From NCBI GenBank assembly GCA_037478835.1, contig JBBFLV010000005.1, positions 152,287 to 216,286 of the forward strand: DNA of 64,000 nucleotides, read 5' to 3'. Every line of letters begins with the position of its first letter. Positions within the stretch are counted from its first letter, which is position 1. Below, piece after piece: positions 42,458-51,169 of the stretch. The notes below the pieces were generated by a model that was given only the letters and a program-made list of their open reading frames with translations, was not told the DNA's origin and ran no database searches. Both the position numbers and the translations under genes were made by a program. Origin of the DNA: 630D-37 sp037478835 (lineage in GTDB: Bacteria > Chloroflexota > Anaerolineae > Anaerolineales > Villigracilaceae).

Positions 42458-44539
42458 ATGTTCCCCTCCTTTGATCTTCCCTTCCAGGGACGCACGTTCC
42501 TCAAAGGTCCGGCCGGTAGCGGCAAAACGACCCTTGCTGTTGAGCACCTGAGGGCGCTTTTGCGCCGGGGCGCGGCGGCGGAAAGCATTCTCATCCTGGC
42601 GCCGCAGCGCACCCTCCAGGAACCCTACCGGCGCGTCCTGCTAGAAGCGGAAGTCGGGCCGATCGGCGAGGCCCAGTTGGCGACTATCGGTGGCCTGGCG
42701 CGACGCGCTTGTGAGCTCTTCTGGCCTCTGGCCGCGGAAATGGCCGGCTTTGCCCATCCGGAGCGCCCCCCCGTCTTTTTAACCCTGGAAACGGCGCAAT
42801 ATTTTATGGCCTACGTGGTGCGGCCTTTGCTGGAGCAGGGTTTCTTCGCTTCTCTCACCATCGATCGCAATCGCCTCTACAGCCAGATTCTGGATAACCT
42901 GAATAAATCGGCCGCCGTCGGTTTTCCCCATACCGAGATCGGCGAGCGCCTGGATGCCGCCTGGATGGGGGACCCGGCGCAGCGCCGCATCTATGCCGAT
43001 GCCCAGGAATGCGCCACGCGCTTCCGCCGGTTTTGCTTGGAACACAATTTGCTCGATTTTTCGCTGCAGCTGGAGGTCTTCTGGCGCTATCTCTGGCCAC
43101 AGCCGACCGTGCGCGCCTGGTTCGGGCGCTATAGACACCTGATTTACGAGAACATCGAAGAAGATATTCCGTTGGCGCATGACTGGGTGCGCGAACAACT
43201 GCCGGAGTTCGATTCCGCCCTGCTGATCTACGATGAGGGCGGCGGCTATCGCAAATTCCTAGGCGCCGATCCACTCAGCGCACAGAGCTTGGCCGAACGC
43301 TGCGATCACGTTCTTTCCCTTTCCCATTCCTGGGTTACTTCGCCGGCCGTAGAAACCGTGCGCCGGGGATTACTGGTGGCATTGCGTGAGGAAGCCATCC
43401 CGCCCCTACCGCATTTGCGTGAGCATCTGGCGCAAACGCTGGTCATTCCGGATTTCCGTTTTTATCCCGAAATGCTGGATTGGGTCGCCGACCAGACGGC
43501 GCACCTGGTCTATGAAGAGGGTCTTCCGCCTTCGCAGATCGTCATCCTGGCGCCGTACCTTTCGGATGCCTTGCGTTTTGCCTTGCTTCAACGCCTGGCG
43601 GAGCGCAACGTGCCGGCACGTTCCCATCGTCCTTCCCGCTCGTTGAACGAGGAGCCGGCCACCCATGCCTTGATCGTGCTGGCACAGCTGGCCCACCCTC
43701 AATGGTCACAAGCTCCCTCAAAGTTCGATGTTGCCCGCACCTGGATGCTGGCCCTCAATACGGACTGGCCGCGCGCCTATTTGTTGACGGAGATCGTCTA
43801 TAAACCCAAAGAGCTGGCACTGATGCCGTTTGAGAACATCCGAGAGGCAGAAACGCTGGAAAGCCTGACCTCCGTGTTGGGTCAGCGGTATACGATCCTG
43901 CGCGATTGGCTGCTGAGTTACCGGGAGCGCCAGGAGCCACTACCGTTGGATCATTTTTGGCGGGTGCTGTTCGGCGAAGTGCTCTCCCAGCCAGATTTCG
44001 GTTTCCATCGGGATTTGGATGCGGTGCGCGTGGCGGCTACGTTGGTGGAATCGGCCTTTAAGTTCCGCCAGGCGCTCTGGCCCGTTCTGAGCGATGATGG
44101 AGAGGAAGCTCCTTTAGATCGTCTAAATCGCGAATACATTGCGATGTTGCGCGAGGGGGTGATCGCGGCTCAATATCTGGAGGCCTGGCAGATGGAAGAG
44201 CAAGAGGCCGTGCTGATCGCGCCGGCCCATACTTTTCTGATGATGAACCGCCCGGTGGAAGTGCAATTCTGGCTGGATGTTGGCTCGGCCGGCTGGTATG
44301 AGCGCCTCTATCAACCGCTCACGCATCCCTATGTGCTCTCCCGTCATTGGCCGAAAGGGAAGCCTTGGACCGATGGCGATGAGGTCCAGGCAGCCAAAGA
44401 GAGCTTGGTGCGCCTGATGGATGGATTGCTCCGTCGCTGTCGTGGACGCATTTACCTGGGCATTAGCGACCTGGGAGAAAGCGGTTTTGAGCAGCGGGGG
44501 CGCCTGCTCTTGGCTCTACAGCGCGTGCTTCAGGGGTGA
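42458..44539 (+). CDS. UvrD/AddB-like P-loop protein with degenerate helicase motifs
   Basis: 693 residues. Walker A is clear (LKGPAGSGKTTLAVEHLRAL), and SILILAPQRTLQEPYRRVLL resembles superfamily 1 motif Ia. Where UvrD proteins have DExQ the sequence reads RHLIYENIEEDIPLAHDWV, lacking the usual Asp-Glu. Later conserved helicase motifs (for instance the arginine-finger QxxR) are not evident. It could be a non-helicase member of the AddB/UvrD group or a divergent ATPase. It starts 1 nt after the oxidoreductase stop and pcm follows after 3 nt. Confidence 0.65.
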   Translation: MFPSFDLPFQGRTFLKGPAGSGKTTLAVEHLRALLRRGAAAESILILAPQRTLQEPYRRVLLEAEVGPIGEAQLATIGGLARRACELFWPLAAEMAGFAHPERPPVFLTLETAQYFMAYVVRPLLEQGFFASLTIDRNRLYSQILDNLNKSAAVGFPHTEIGERLDAAWMGDPAQRRIYADAQECATRFRRFCLEHNLLDFSLQLEVFWRYLWPQPTVRAWFGRYRHLIYENIEEDIPLAHDWVREQLPEFDSALLIYDEGGGYRKFLGADPLSAQSLAERCDHVLSLSHSWVTSPAVETVRRGLLVALREEAIPPLPHLREHLAQTLVIPDFRFYPEMLDWVADQTAHLVYEEGLPPSQIVILAPYLSDALRFALLQRLAERNVPARSHRPSRSLNEEPATHALIVLAQLAHPQWSQAPSKFDVARTWMLALNTDWPRAYLLTEIVYKPKELALMPFENIREAETLESLTSVLGQRYTILRDWLLSYRERQEPLPLDHFWRVLFGEVLSQPDFGFHRDLDAVRVAATLVESAFKFRQALWPVLSDDGEEAPLDRLNREYIAMLREGVIAAQYLEAWQMEEQEAVLIAPAHTFLMMNRPVEVQFWLDVGSAGWYERLYQPLTHPYVLSRHWPKGKPWTDGDEVQAAKESLVRLMDGLLRRCRGRIYLGISDLGESGFEQRGRLLLALQRVLQG

Positions 44540-44542
44540 AAC

Positions 44543-45211
44543 ATGCAAGAGAGTGAAGAGACCATTCGCCTGCGAGAGCAGATGGTGATCACCCAGATCG
44601 CCCGGCGTGGCATTGAGGATGAGCGGCTGCTGGAGGCCTTTCGCCGTGTGCCGCGCCACCTGTTCGTGCCACCGGAATATCGCGAATGGGCCTATAGCGA
44701 TGGCCCTTTGCCGATCGGTCGCGGGCAGACGATCTCTCAGCCCTATATTGTGGCGCTGATGATCTCCCTCTTACACCTGCGCGGCGATGAGCGCGTGTTG
44801 GAGATCGGCACCGGGTCCGGCTATCAGGCGGCGCTATTGGCCTGCCTGGCACGAGAAGTGCATACGATCGAGTACATTCCTGAGCTTGCCCAGGAGGCCA
44901 TGGCGCGCCTGAAAGAGTTAGGTTTTGAAAATGTCCATTGCCACGTTGGCGATGGCAGCCTGGGTTGGCCGGAAGCGGCGCCGTATCATGGCATCCTGGT
45001 GGCCGCGGCGGCGCCTCAAGTGCCGGCACCGTTGCTGGAGCAGTTGGCCGAGGATGCCCGTTTGGTGATCCCGGTTGGAGGTCAGGGCTACCAGGAGCTG
45101 CAGGTCTGGCATCGGCGCGGCCCACGCTTCGAGTCGCAGGTAGTGACCGGGGTCGCTTTTGTTCCGCTGCGCGGCGCCTATGGCTGGAAGAGTCAGGATT
45201 TCTGGCGATGA
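44543..45211 (+). CDS. pcm: Protein-L-isoaspartate O-methyltransferase
   Basis: 222 residues. It repairs isoaspartyl residues using SAM. N-terminal REQMVITQIARRGIEDERLL and FRRVPRHLFVPPEYREWAYS are family-typical, with GRGQTISQPYIVALM and SAM motif VLEIGTGSGYQAALLA. The C-terminal part ends VAFVPLRGAYGW. Its stop overlaps the hemW ATG. Confidence 0.95.
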   Translation: MQESEETIRLREQMVITQIARRGIEDERLLEAFRRVPRHLFVPPEYREWAYSDGPLPIGRGQTISQPYIVALMISLLHLRGDERVLEIGTGSGYQAALLACLAREVHTIEYIPELAQEAMARLKELGFENVHCHVGDGSLGWPEAAPYHGILVAAAAPQVPAPLLEQLAEDARLVIPVGGQGYQELQVWHRRGPRFESQVVTGVAFVPLRGAYGWKSQDFWR

Positions 45212-46398
45212 GCCTCCCTTATTCGATCTATCTCCACATCCCGTTTTGCCGTCATCGTTGCGCCTATTGCGATTTCAACACCTACGCCGGGCAGGAAGCG
45301 CTCATCCCGGCCTATGTCGAAGCCCTGATTGCCGAGATCGAGAGCCTGCAATCTCCCCATTTGACGGTTCACACGGTTTTCTTCGGCGGCGGCACTCCCT
45401 CCCTGCTCGCGGCAAGGGATGTGGGGCAGATTCTCGAAGCGGTGGCGCGTGCCTTCAATCTCTCCTCCGAGGCCGAGATCACCCTGGAGGCCAACCCCGG
45501 CACGGTCTCGCCGGATTCTTTGCGTGCGTTGCGTGCGGCAGGGGTGAATCGCCTTTCTTTTGGGATGCAATCGGCCAATCCCTCTGAGCTGCGCTTGCTG
45601 GAACGGGAGCATTCGTTCGTAGACGTGATCCACGCCGTGACCTGGGCGCGCCGCGCCGGCTTCCTCAACCTGAACCTTGACCTGATCTACGGCCTGCCGC
45701 AACAATCCCTCGACCTTTGGCAACGCAGCCTCGAATGGGCGCTGCGCCTGCGCCCGGAGCACCTTTCGCTCTATGCGCTGACGATCGAGCACGGCACTCC
45801 CTTTGGGCGCTGGGTGGGGCGGGGTCTGATGCCTGCGCCGGAGGACGATCGTGCGGCAGAGATGTTGGAATGGGCCTGCGAACGCCTGGAGCGCGCCGGC
45901 TATGCCCACTACGAGATCTCTAACTGGGCGCTTGACCTGCCGCCTTCGCCTGAGTTTGAAGCACCGCGTTACGCCTGTCGGCACAATCTGCAATACTGGC
46001 GCGCCTGGCCCTATCTCGGCCTGGGCGCCGGCGCCCATGGCTATGCCGCGGGATATCGTTATTCCAACGTCTTGCGCATTCGCACCTATATCGAGCGCTT
46101 GCAGACGGGTCGGAAACGAGAATTCCCGTTCTCGCCGGCGGTTGTGCAGGTGCACCGCCAAACACCGGAAGACGAAATGGGTGAGTTTATGATGCTCAAC
46201 CTGCGACTGACGCGCCAAGGAGTGAGCTTGGAAGAATTCCGTCAGCGCTTCGGGCGGGACGTGGAAGAAATCTATGGGGAGAAAATCCGCGCCCTAGAAC
46301 AAGCCGGCCTGCTGGAAGTCTTGGAAAGGGAAAAGCGCCTGCGATTGACCGCTCGCGGGCGCTTGTTGGGAAATCGAGTCTTTCGCGAATTTGTATAA
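45208..46398 (+). CDS. hemW: Radical SAM heme chaperone HemW-like protein
   Basis: 396 residues. YLHIPFCRHRCAYCDFNTY holds the radical-SAM CxxxCxxC cluster with the CDF of the HemW/HemN group. Further conserved parts are TVFFGGGTPSLL, EANPGTV, RLSFGMQS, NLDLIYGLPQQSL, SLYALTIEHGTP and YWRAWPYLGLGAGAHGY. HemW inserts heme into cytochromes; true coproporphyrinogen dehydrogenase (HemN) has a different N-terminal extension. Start is the ATG at 45208 overlapping pcm. Confidence 0.9.
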   Translation: MSLPYSIYLHIPFCRHRCAYCDFNTYAGQEALIPAYVEALIAEIESLQSPHLTVHTVFFGGGTPSLLAARDVGQILEAVARAFNLSSEAEITLEANPGTVSPDSLRALRAAGVNRLSFGMQSANPSELRLLEREHSFVDVIHAVTWARRAGFLNLNLDLIYGLPQQSLDLWQRSLEWALRLRPEHLSLYALTIEHGTPFGRWVGRGLMPAPEDDRAAEMLEWACERLERAGYAHYEISNWALDLPPSPEFEAPRYACRHNLQYWRAWPYLGLGAGAHGYAAGYRYSNVLRIRTYIERLQTGRKREFPFSPAVVQVHRQTPEDEMGEFMMLNLRLTRQGVSLEEFRQRFGRDVEEIYGEKIRALEQAGLLEVLEREKRLRLTARGRLLGNRVFREFV

Positions 46399-46400
46399 AC

Positions 46401-46425
46401 GTAGAACAGGATTTATCCTGTTCTT
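46401..46425 (+). terminator. GTAG-hairpin with T run after hemW, possible bidirectional terminator
   Basis: GTAG, then hairpin GAACAGGAT / ATCCTGTTC with loop tt, then ttta. It sits 3 nt after the hemW stop, between convergent genes. The same hairpin core recurs at 62026 and it also fits the REP-like family. Confidence 0.55.
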
Positions 46426-46516
46426 TACAAAATGATTTGCCTTGATCCTTAAAAAAGTTTGTCGTATTCTGTAAAACGCACTCCATTGCTTGACCGAACG
46501 CCGAACCGGCCATCCC

Positions 46517-47677
46517 TTACGGCTGTGCCACGGTGTAGATGCGCTCGAACTCCTTAAGAAATTCCGCGGCGATCAACGGGTTGTAGATCACCACCAGGTT
46601 TTCATCGTTCTGCTCTTCGGCGCTGGCAGAGAAGTTATAGGAGCCCAAGATGACGATAGAACGATCGATGATCATCACCTTGTGGTGCATTTGACCTGAA
46701 TTACCATCCAGCCGCACATCGACCCCGGCCTGCCGGAAGGGATCGAACTCGGTGCCACGATTGGAGGCTACCTGATCCTTCTCCATCACGCCGTGCACTT
46801 CCACGCCGGCCTTATGGCGCTCGATGATGGCCTCGCCCAGATCGTTGGCGGTGAACGAGTAGGCCAGGAAGTAGATGCTCTCTTTTGCCGAGCGCAAGAG
46901 AGGCAGAATGGCCGCCGCTACCCCGTCATCCGGTGAAAAGTAGATCTCCAGTCGCGTCCCATCCGGCATGGTCACTTTGGGGAAAGGCGTAGCCGGCACA
47001 TCATCGCGACCGAATTTGTCATCCAGGAACATCTCCTCGAATTCTTTGGTGTAATCTGCGGCCACTTCTTTGGAACGGATGCGGATGATGTGATTGTTAT
47101 CGCTATAGGCGCCGGAATCGGTCAGGTTCATCGAACCGGTCCAGACTTCCTGCCCATCGATGACCACGAATTTGTTGTGCATCAGCCCTTCGCGGCGATC
47201 GCCGATCATGGGGATGCCGGCCTCGCGCAGAAATTCCGGGTCGGCGCGGTCCATGTTTTCGCTTTCCATCACCATGCGCACGCGCACCCCGCGGCGCTGG
47301 GCGCGTAGCAACGCATCGCGCACGCTGTCCAGACTCAAGCTGTACAAAGCGGCATCCACGCTCACGCGCGCTTCGTCAATCGCTTTGACCAACGGCACAT
47401 CCGGCCCGCCTTGCTTTTCTTTGGAAACCGGGTTGAGCGGATCGGTGAAATACAGCTCAAACCAACCATCGCTTACCCCATACCCGACGCGTAGGGCGAC
47501 CGGCGTAAGCCCTTGCGTTTTGGGTCCTTCCGATGGGGTGATTGCCGATCTAGGAGTTGGGGTCGCTACTCCGAATCGCTCTTCAATCCACGGTACGGCG
47601 TAGAGGAGGACGAGCAAGATCAACAGGGTGATCAACGTCGTGCCGGCGTTTTTACGGGAAATCGTTCTCCTGGGCAT
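46517..47677 (-). CDS. Membrane-anchored phospholipase D-like protein
   Basis: 386 residues. One N-terminal membrane helix (TLITLLILLVLLYAVPWI), a Thr/Pro-rich spacer, then two PLD-like halves with complete HKD motifs: MHNKFVVIDGQEVWTGSMNL and MHHKVMIIDRSIVILGSYNF. Both His-Lys-Asp sets are present, so phosphodiesterase activity is likely, acting outside the membrane on lipid or nucleic acid. Start is the ATG at 47677 (AAGGAG upstream). A TATAAT lies at 47711-47716 on this strand. Confidence 0.9.
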   Translation of the reverse strand: MPRRTISRKNAGTTLITLLILLVLLYAVPWIEERFGVATPTPRSAITPSEGPKTQGLTPVALRVGYGVSDGWFELYFTDPLNPVSKEKQGGPDVPLVKAIDEARVSVDAALYSLSLDSVRDALLRAQRRGVRVRMVMESENMDRADPEFLREAGIPMIGDRREGLMHNKFVVIDGQEVWTGSMNLTDSGAYSDNNHIIRIRSKEVAADYTKEFEEMFLDDKFGRDDVPATPFPKVTMPDGTRLEIYFSPDDGVAAAILPLLRSAKESIYFLAYSFTANDLGEAIIERHKAGVEVHGVMEKDQVASNRGTEFDPFRQAGVDVRLDGNSGQMHHKVMIIDRSIVILGSYNFSASAEEQNDENLVVIYNPLIAAEFLKEFERIYTVAQP

Positions 47678-47765
47678 GGCCACTCCTTTTGGAAAATGTC
47701 TTGCGAGGTAATTATACCTGTTGGTCACTATTTTTCATCATTGTGTTCGCCAAAGTGAGCATTTT

Positions 47766-47788
47766 GCAAACGCGATCGTTTGCGCTAC
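47766..47788 (-). repeat. REP-like element
   Basis: On the minus strand GTAG precedes CGCAAACGATCGCGTTTGC, hairpin GCAAACG / CGTTTGC. It lies in the divergent gap between the PLD-like gene and ltaE. Confidence 0.7.
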
Positions 47789-47830
47789 ATGTTATGATCC
47801 GTATATATTCTGATTGCGAGGAGCGATCCC

Positions 47831-48892
47831 ATGTTTGTCGATCTGCGTTCCGATACCGTGACCCAACCCACCGAGGAAATGCGGCGCGCCATGGCCGCTG
47901 CCGAAGTGGGGGATGATGTCTACGGGGAAGACCCGACCGTTAATCGTCTGCAAGAAATGGCGGCGGCGATGTTGGGAAAAGAGGCCGCGTTGTTCGTCCC
48001 TTCCGGTACCATGGGCAACTTGATTGCCGTGTTGGTACATTGTCGGCGGGGGGATGAGGTCCTGCTCGGCGATCAATCCCATACTTTCCTTTTTGAGGCC
48101 GGAGGGATTTCAGCGCTAGGAGGCGTACATTCGCACCAATTGCCCAACCGGCCGGATGGTGGGTTATCGCCAGAAGATATTCGCCGCGCCATTCGCCCGG
48201 ACGATGTTCATCAACCGCGCACGCGCCTGATTTGCCTGGAAAACACCCACAACCGCTGTGGGGGAACGTTCCAAGACGTGGAATACACCCGTCAAATCGG
48301 TCAACTGGCGCGGGAATATGGGCTTAAAGTGCACCTGGATGGGGCGCGCCTTTTCAATGCCGCCACGGCGATCGCGGAGAAGACGGGAGGCGAAGTGCGC
48401 CGAGTGGCGCGTGAGCTGGCGCAGGCGGTGGATTCGGTCACCTTTTGCCTGAGCAAGGGACTTTGCGCTCCGGTTGGTTCGATCCTGTGTGGCAGTGAAG
48501 AGTTTATTCGCGAGGCGTTACGGGTGCGAAAAATGCTCGGTGGTGGGATGCGTCAGGTCGGCGTTTTGGCCGCGGCCGGGCTGGTCGCTTTGGAAAAAAT
48601 GATCGACCGCTTGCACGAGGATCATCGGCGGGCGCGTCGCCTGGCCGAAGGGCTAAGTTCGATCCCCGGCCTGATCCTGGACGCAGGGACGCCGGCGACG
48701 AACATGGTCTTCCTGGACTTGGCGGAGGAAGTTCCCTGGAATGCTCGGCAAATTGCAACGCGGCTGCGGGAAAAGGGTGTGTTGGTCGGCGCGGTAGGGG
48801 AGCGCCGCTTCCGTTTGGTCACTCACTACTGGATCGACGATGCGGCAGTGGATCGCGCCGTTCAGGCGTTCGCGCAGGTGATGGAAGGCTAG
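47831..48892 (+). CDS. ltaE: Low-specificity L-threonine aldolase
   Basis: 353 residues, PLP-dependent fold-type I enzyme that cleaves L-threonine or allo-threonine to glycine and acetaldehyde. It opens FVDLRSDTVTQPTEEMRRAM and has VGDDVYGEDPTVNRLQ, FVPSGTMGNL, VHLDGARLFNAA and CLSKGLCAPVGS, which contains the PLP-binding Lys. Ends in a heptamer array. Single gene. Confidence 0.94.
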   Translation: MFVDLRSDTVTQPTEEMRRAMAAAEVGDDVYGEDPTVNRLQEMAAAMLGKEAALFVPSGTMGNLIAVLVHCRRGDEVLLGDQSHTFLFEAGGISALGGVHSHQLPNRPDGGLSPEDIRRAIRPDDVHQPRTRLICLENTHNRCGGTFQDVEYTRQIGQLAREYGLKVHLDGARLFNAATAIAEKTGGEVRRVARELAQAVDSVTFCLSKGLCAPVGSILCGSEEFIREALRVRKMLGGGMRQVGVLAAAGLVALEKMIDRLHEDHRRARRLAEGLSSIPGLILDAGTPATNMVFLDLAEEVPWNARQIATRLREKGVLVGAVGERRFRLVTHYWIDDAAVDRAVQAFAQVMEG

Positions 48893-48919
48893 ACCGTGGA
48901 TGGTAGGCGGTGGACCGTA
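48892..48919. repeat. Heptamer array, 4 units
   Basis: GACCGTG, GATGGTA, GGCGGTG, GACCGTA on the plus strand; starts at the ltaE stop and passes directly into the octamer repeat. Confidence 0.8.
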
Positions 48920-48983
48920 AACCACTCAATCCCACGACCATCCGACCATCGCGACCACGTGACCATCCGACTCCCTGACTACA
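48920..48983. repeat. Octamer tandem array
   Basis: Core units CGACCATC, CGACCATC, (G)CGACCACG, TGACCATC, CGACTCCC, TGACTACA from 48935 to 48983, with one extra G, preceded by AACCACTC. It ends 4 nt before the -35 of the xpt promoter. Confidence 0.75.
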
Positions 48984-48987
48984 CGAT

Positions 48988-49016
48988 TTGACATCTCTTT
49001 CACCAGACGGTACAAT
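48988..49016 (+). promoter_or_regulatory. Sigma-70-type promoter for xpt-guaA
   Basis: TTGACA at 48988-48993, 17-nt spacer, TACAAT at 49011-49016. The start would be near 49023, giving a leader of about 25 nt with CTGGAGGTGG before ATG 49049. The leader is too short for a purine riboswitch. Confidence 0.8.
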
Positions 49017-49048
49017 GAAATTGTCAATCTCTCACCTGGAGGTGGCCG

Positions 49049-49624
49049 ATGGAATTGTTGCGCGAGCGCATTCGCAAGGAGGGGCGTCATCTGGGGAACG
49101 GCATTCTCAAAGTGGATGGCTTCATCAATCATCAAGTGGATCCTCAACTGATGGACGCTTGTGGGCGGGAACTGGCACGGCGCTTTGCCCATATCGGCGC
49201 TACCAAAGTGCTGACGGCAGAAATCTCCGGCATCGCACCGGCGCTGACCACCGCTTTCCATTTGGGATTGCCGGTGGTATATGCCCGCAAGACGCGCCCG
49301 ATCACCATGCCGGATCAGGTGTTCCTGACCCTGGCTCCCTCCCATACCAAAGGACGCATGGTGGAGCTGATCGTCTCGCCGGAATATCTGGCAAACGGGG
49401 AACGAATATTGATCATAGATGACTTCCTGGCCAGCGGTGCTACCATTCTCGGTCTGGTGCGGTTGGCGCAGGCGGCGGGGGCACAGGTGGTGGGCATCGG
49501 CGCGTTGATCGAGAAAACGTTTGAAGGCGGCCGGGCCGCACTGCAACCTCTCGGCGTTCCTATCGAATCGCTGGTCAGGATCACGGCAATGGAAGGGGAG
49601 CGGATTGTCTTTGCCGAGGAATGA
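49049..49624 (+). CDS. xpt: Xanthine phosphoribosyltransferase
   Basis: 191 residues. It converts xanthine and PRPP to XMP, feeding GMP synthase next to it. The PRPP loop is ILIIDDFLASGATILGLVRL; VLTAEISGIAPALTTAFHLG and LPVVYARKTRPITMPDQVF are typical of Xpt. It is 1 nt before guaA, so salvage and GMP synthesis are coupled. Confidence 0.94.
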   Translation: MELLRERIRKEGRHLGNGILKVDGFINHQVDPQLMDACGRELARRFAHIGATKVLTAEISGIAPALTTAFHLGLPVVYARKTRPITMPDQVFLTLAPSHTKGRMVELIVSPEYLANGERILIIDDFLASGATILGLVRLAQAAGAQVVGIGALIEKTFEGGRAALQPLGVPIESLVRITAMEGERIVFAEE

Positions 49625-49625
49625 G

Positions 49626-51164
49626 ATGGATGCGATTGCCATCCTGGATTTCGGCTCTCAATATGCCCAGTTGATCGCCCGGCGAGTGCGCGAGGCACAG
49701 GTCTATTGTGAACTTTTCCCCTGGGATGCGCCGGCCGAACAGGTGTTGGCTTTGAATCCGAAGGGATTTATCCTTTCGGGCGGACCGCGCTCGGTCTACG
49801 AGCCAAATGCTCCCTTCATCCCGCGCTATGTGTTGGATTCCGGCCTGCCGGTGCTCGGCATTTGTTACGGAATGCAGGCACTGGCGCACGCGCTCGGTGG
49901 AAAGGTGGATGCTTCGGCGGCGCGCGAATACGGCCCGGCGGAGGTCGAAACCGTTTCCCCTAATCCGCTTTTGCCGCAAGGACGTTTCCCGGTCTGGATG
50001 TCGCATGGAGATCGCATTACACAACTACCGCCGGGTTTTCAGGTCTTGGCGCGTTCGGCGAACAGCCCGATCGCGGCGATGGGCGACCTGGAACGACGCT
50101 ACTTCGGCGTGCAATTCCATCCGGAAGTTCGTCACACGCCCTCTGGTCACGAGATACTGGAGCGTTTCGTGATCGAGATCTGTGGTGCGCGCGCCGAATG
50201 GACCCCGGCTTCGATCATCGAAGAAAGCATCCGCCGCGTGCGTCAACAGGTGGGTAGCGAGCGCGTGCTGGCGGCGGTGAGCGGCGGTGTGGACTCCTCG
50301 GTTGCGGCCACCCTGGTCCACCGCGCCGTGGGCGATCAGTTGGTGGGGATTTTCGTGGATACCGGGCTCTTGCGCCGCGGGGAAGCAGAACAGGTGATGG
50401 AAACCCTGCACCGCCAAATGGGGATGGAAGTGATCGCGGTGGACGCGCGGCGCGAATTCCTGGAGGCGCTGCGCGGCGTCACCGAACCGGAGCAAAAGCG
50501 CAAGATCGTCGGCGAAAAATTCATCCGCATCTTTGAGGCGCAGGCCAAAGCGCTCGGTATGCCGCGCTTCCTGGTGCAGGGCACGATCTATCCGGATGTG
50601 GTGGAATCCTCGGCGCCGGATCGGCAAAAGGCGGAACGCATTAAGACGCACCACAACGTCGGTGGATTGCCCCCGGATATGCATTTTGATCTGGTGGAGC
50701 CGCTTCGCTATCTGTTCAAGGACGAGGTGCGCGCTGTGGGCGAAGCGCTTGGGCTGCCGGCCGAGCTGGTTTGGCGGCAACCCTTTCCGGGTCCCGGCCT
50801 GACCGTGCGCTGTTTGGGCGAGATCACCGCCGAGCGCCTGGAGCGTTTGCGTCATGCCGATGCGATCTTTCTGGAAGAGTTGACCGCGGCCGGCTTGCTG
50901 GGCAAAGGGGCACCGATCGCGCAGGCGTTTGCCGTGTTGTTGCCGGTGCGTTCGGTGGGCGTGATGGGCGATCAGCGCACGTATCAGGAGGTCGTTGCCC
51001 TGCGCGCCGTGACCACCGAGGATTTTATGACCGCCGATTGGGCGCGCCTGCCGTACGATTTGTTGGCGCGTGTGGCGAATCGCATCGTCAACGAGGTACA
51101 AGGCGTCAACCGCGTGGTGTATGATATTACCAGCAAACCACCGGCCACCATTGAATGGGAGTGA
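49626..51164 (+). CDS. guaA: GMP synthase (glutamine-hydrolysing)
   Basis: 512 residues. Class I glutamine amidotransferase domain (LDFGSQYAQLIARRVRE, catalytic Cys in GICYGMQALA, His/Glu in VQFHPEV), then ATP-pyrophosphatase (VSGGVDSSVAATLVHRA) and dimerisation domain ending TSKPPATIEWE. It aminates XMP to GMP. Start is the ATG at 49626; longer readings lie in xpt. Confidence 0.97.
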   Translation: MDAIAILDFGSQYAQLIARRVREAQVYCELFPWDAPAEQVLALNPKGFILSGGPRSVYEPNAPFIPRYVLDSGLPVLGICYGMQALAHALGGKVDASAAREYGPAEVETVSPNPLLPQGRFPVWMSHGDRITQLPPGFQVLARSANSPIAAMGDLERRYFGVQFHPEVRHTPSGHEILERFVIEICGARAEWTPASIIEESIRRVRQQVGSERVLAAVSGGVDSSVAATLVHRAVGDQLVGIFVDTGLLRRGEAEQVMETLHRQMGMEVIAVDARREFLEALRGVTEPEQKRKIVGEKFIRIFEAQAKALGMPRFLVQGTIYPDVVESSAPDRQKAERIKTHHNVGGLPPDMHFDLVEPLRYLFKDEVRAVGEALGLPAELVWRQPFPGPGLTVRCLGEITAERLERLRHADAIFLEELTAAGLLGKGAPIAQAFAVLLPVRSVGVMGDQRTYQEVVALRAVTTEDFMTADWARLPYDLLARVANRIVNEVQGVNRVVYDITSKPPATIEWE

Positions 51165-51169
51165 GGAGT

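Noticed and set aside
48984..49048. Purine riboswitch before xpt-guaA
   Set aside because: The mapped promoter leaves a leader of only about 25 nt, too short for the aptamer.
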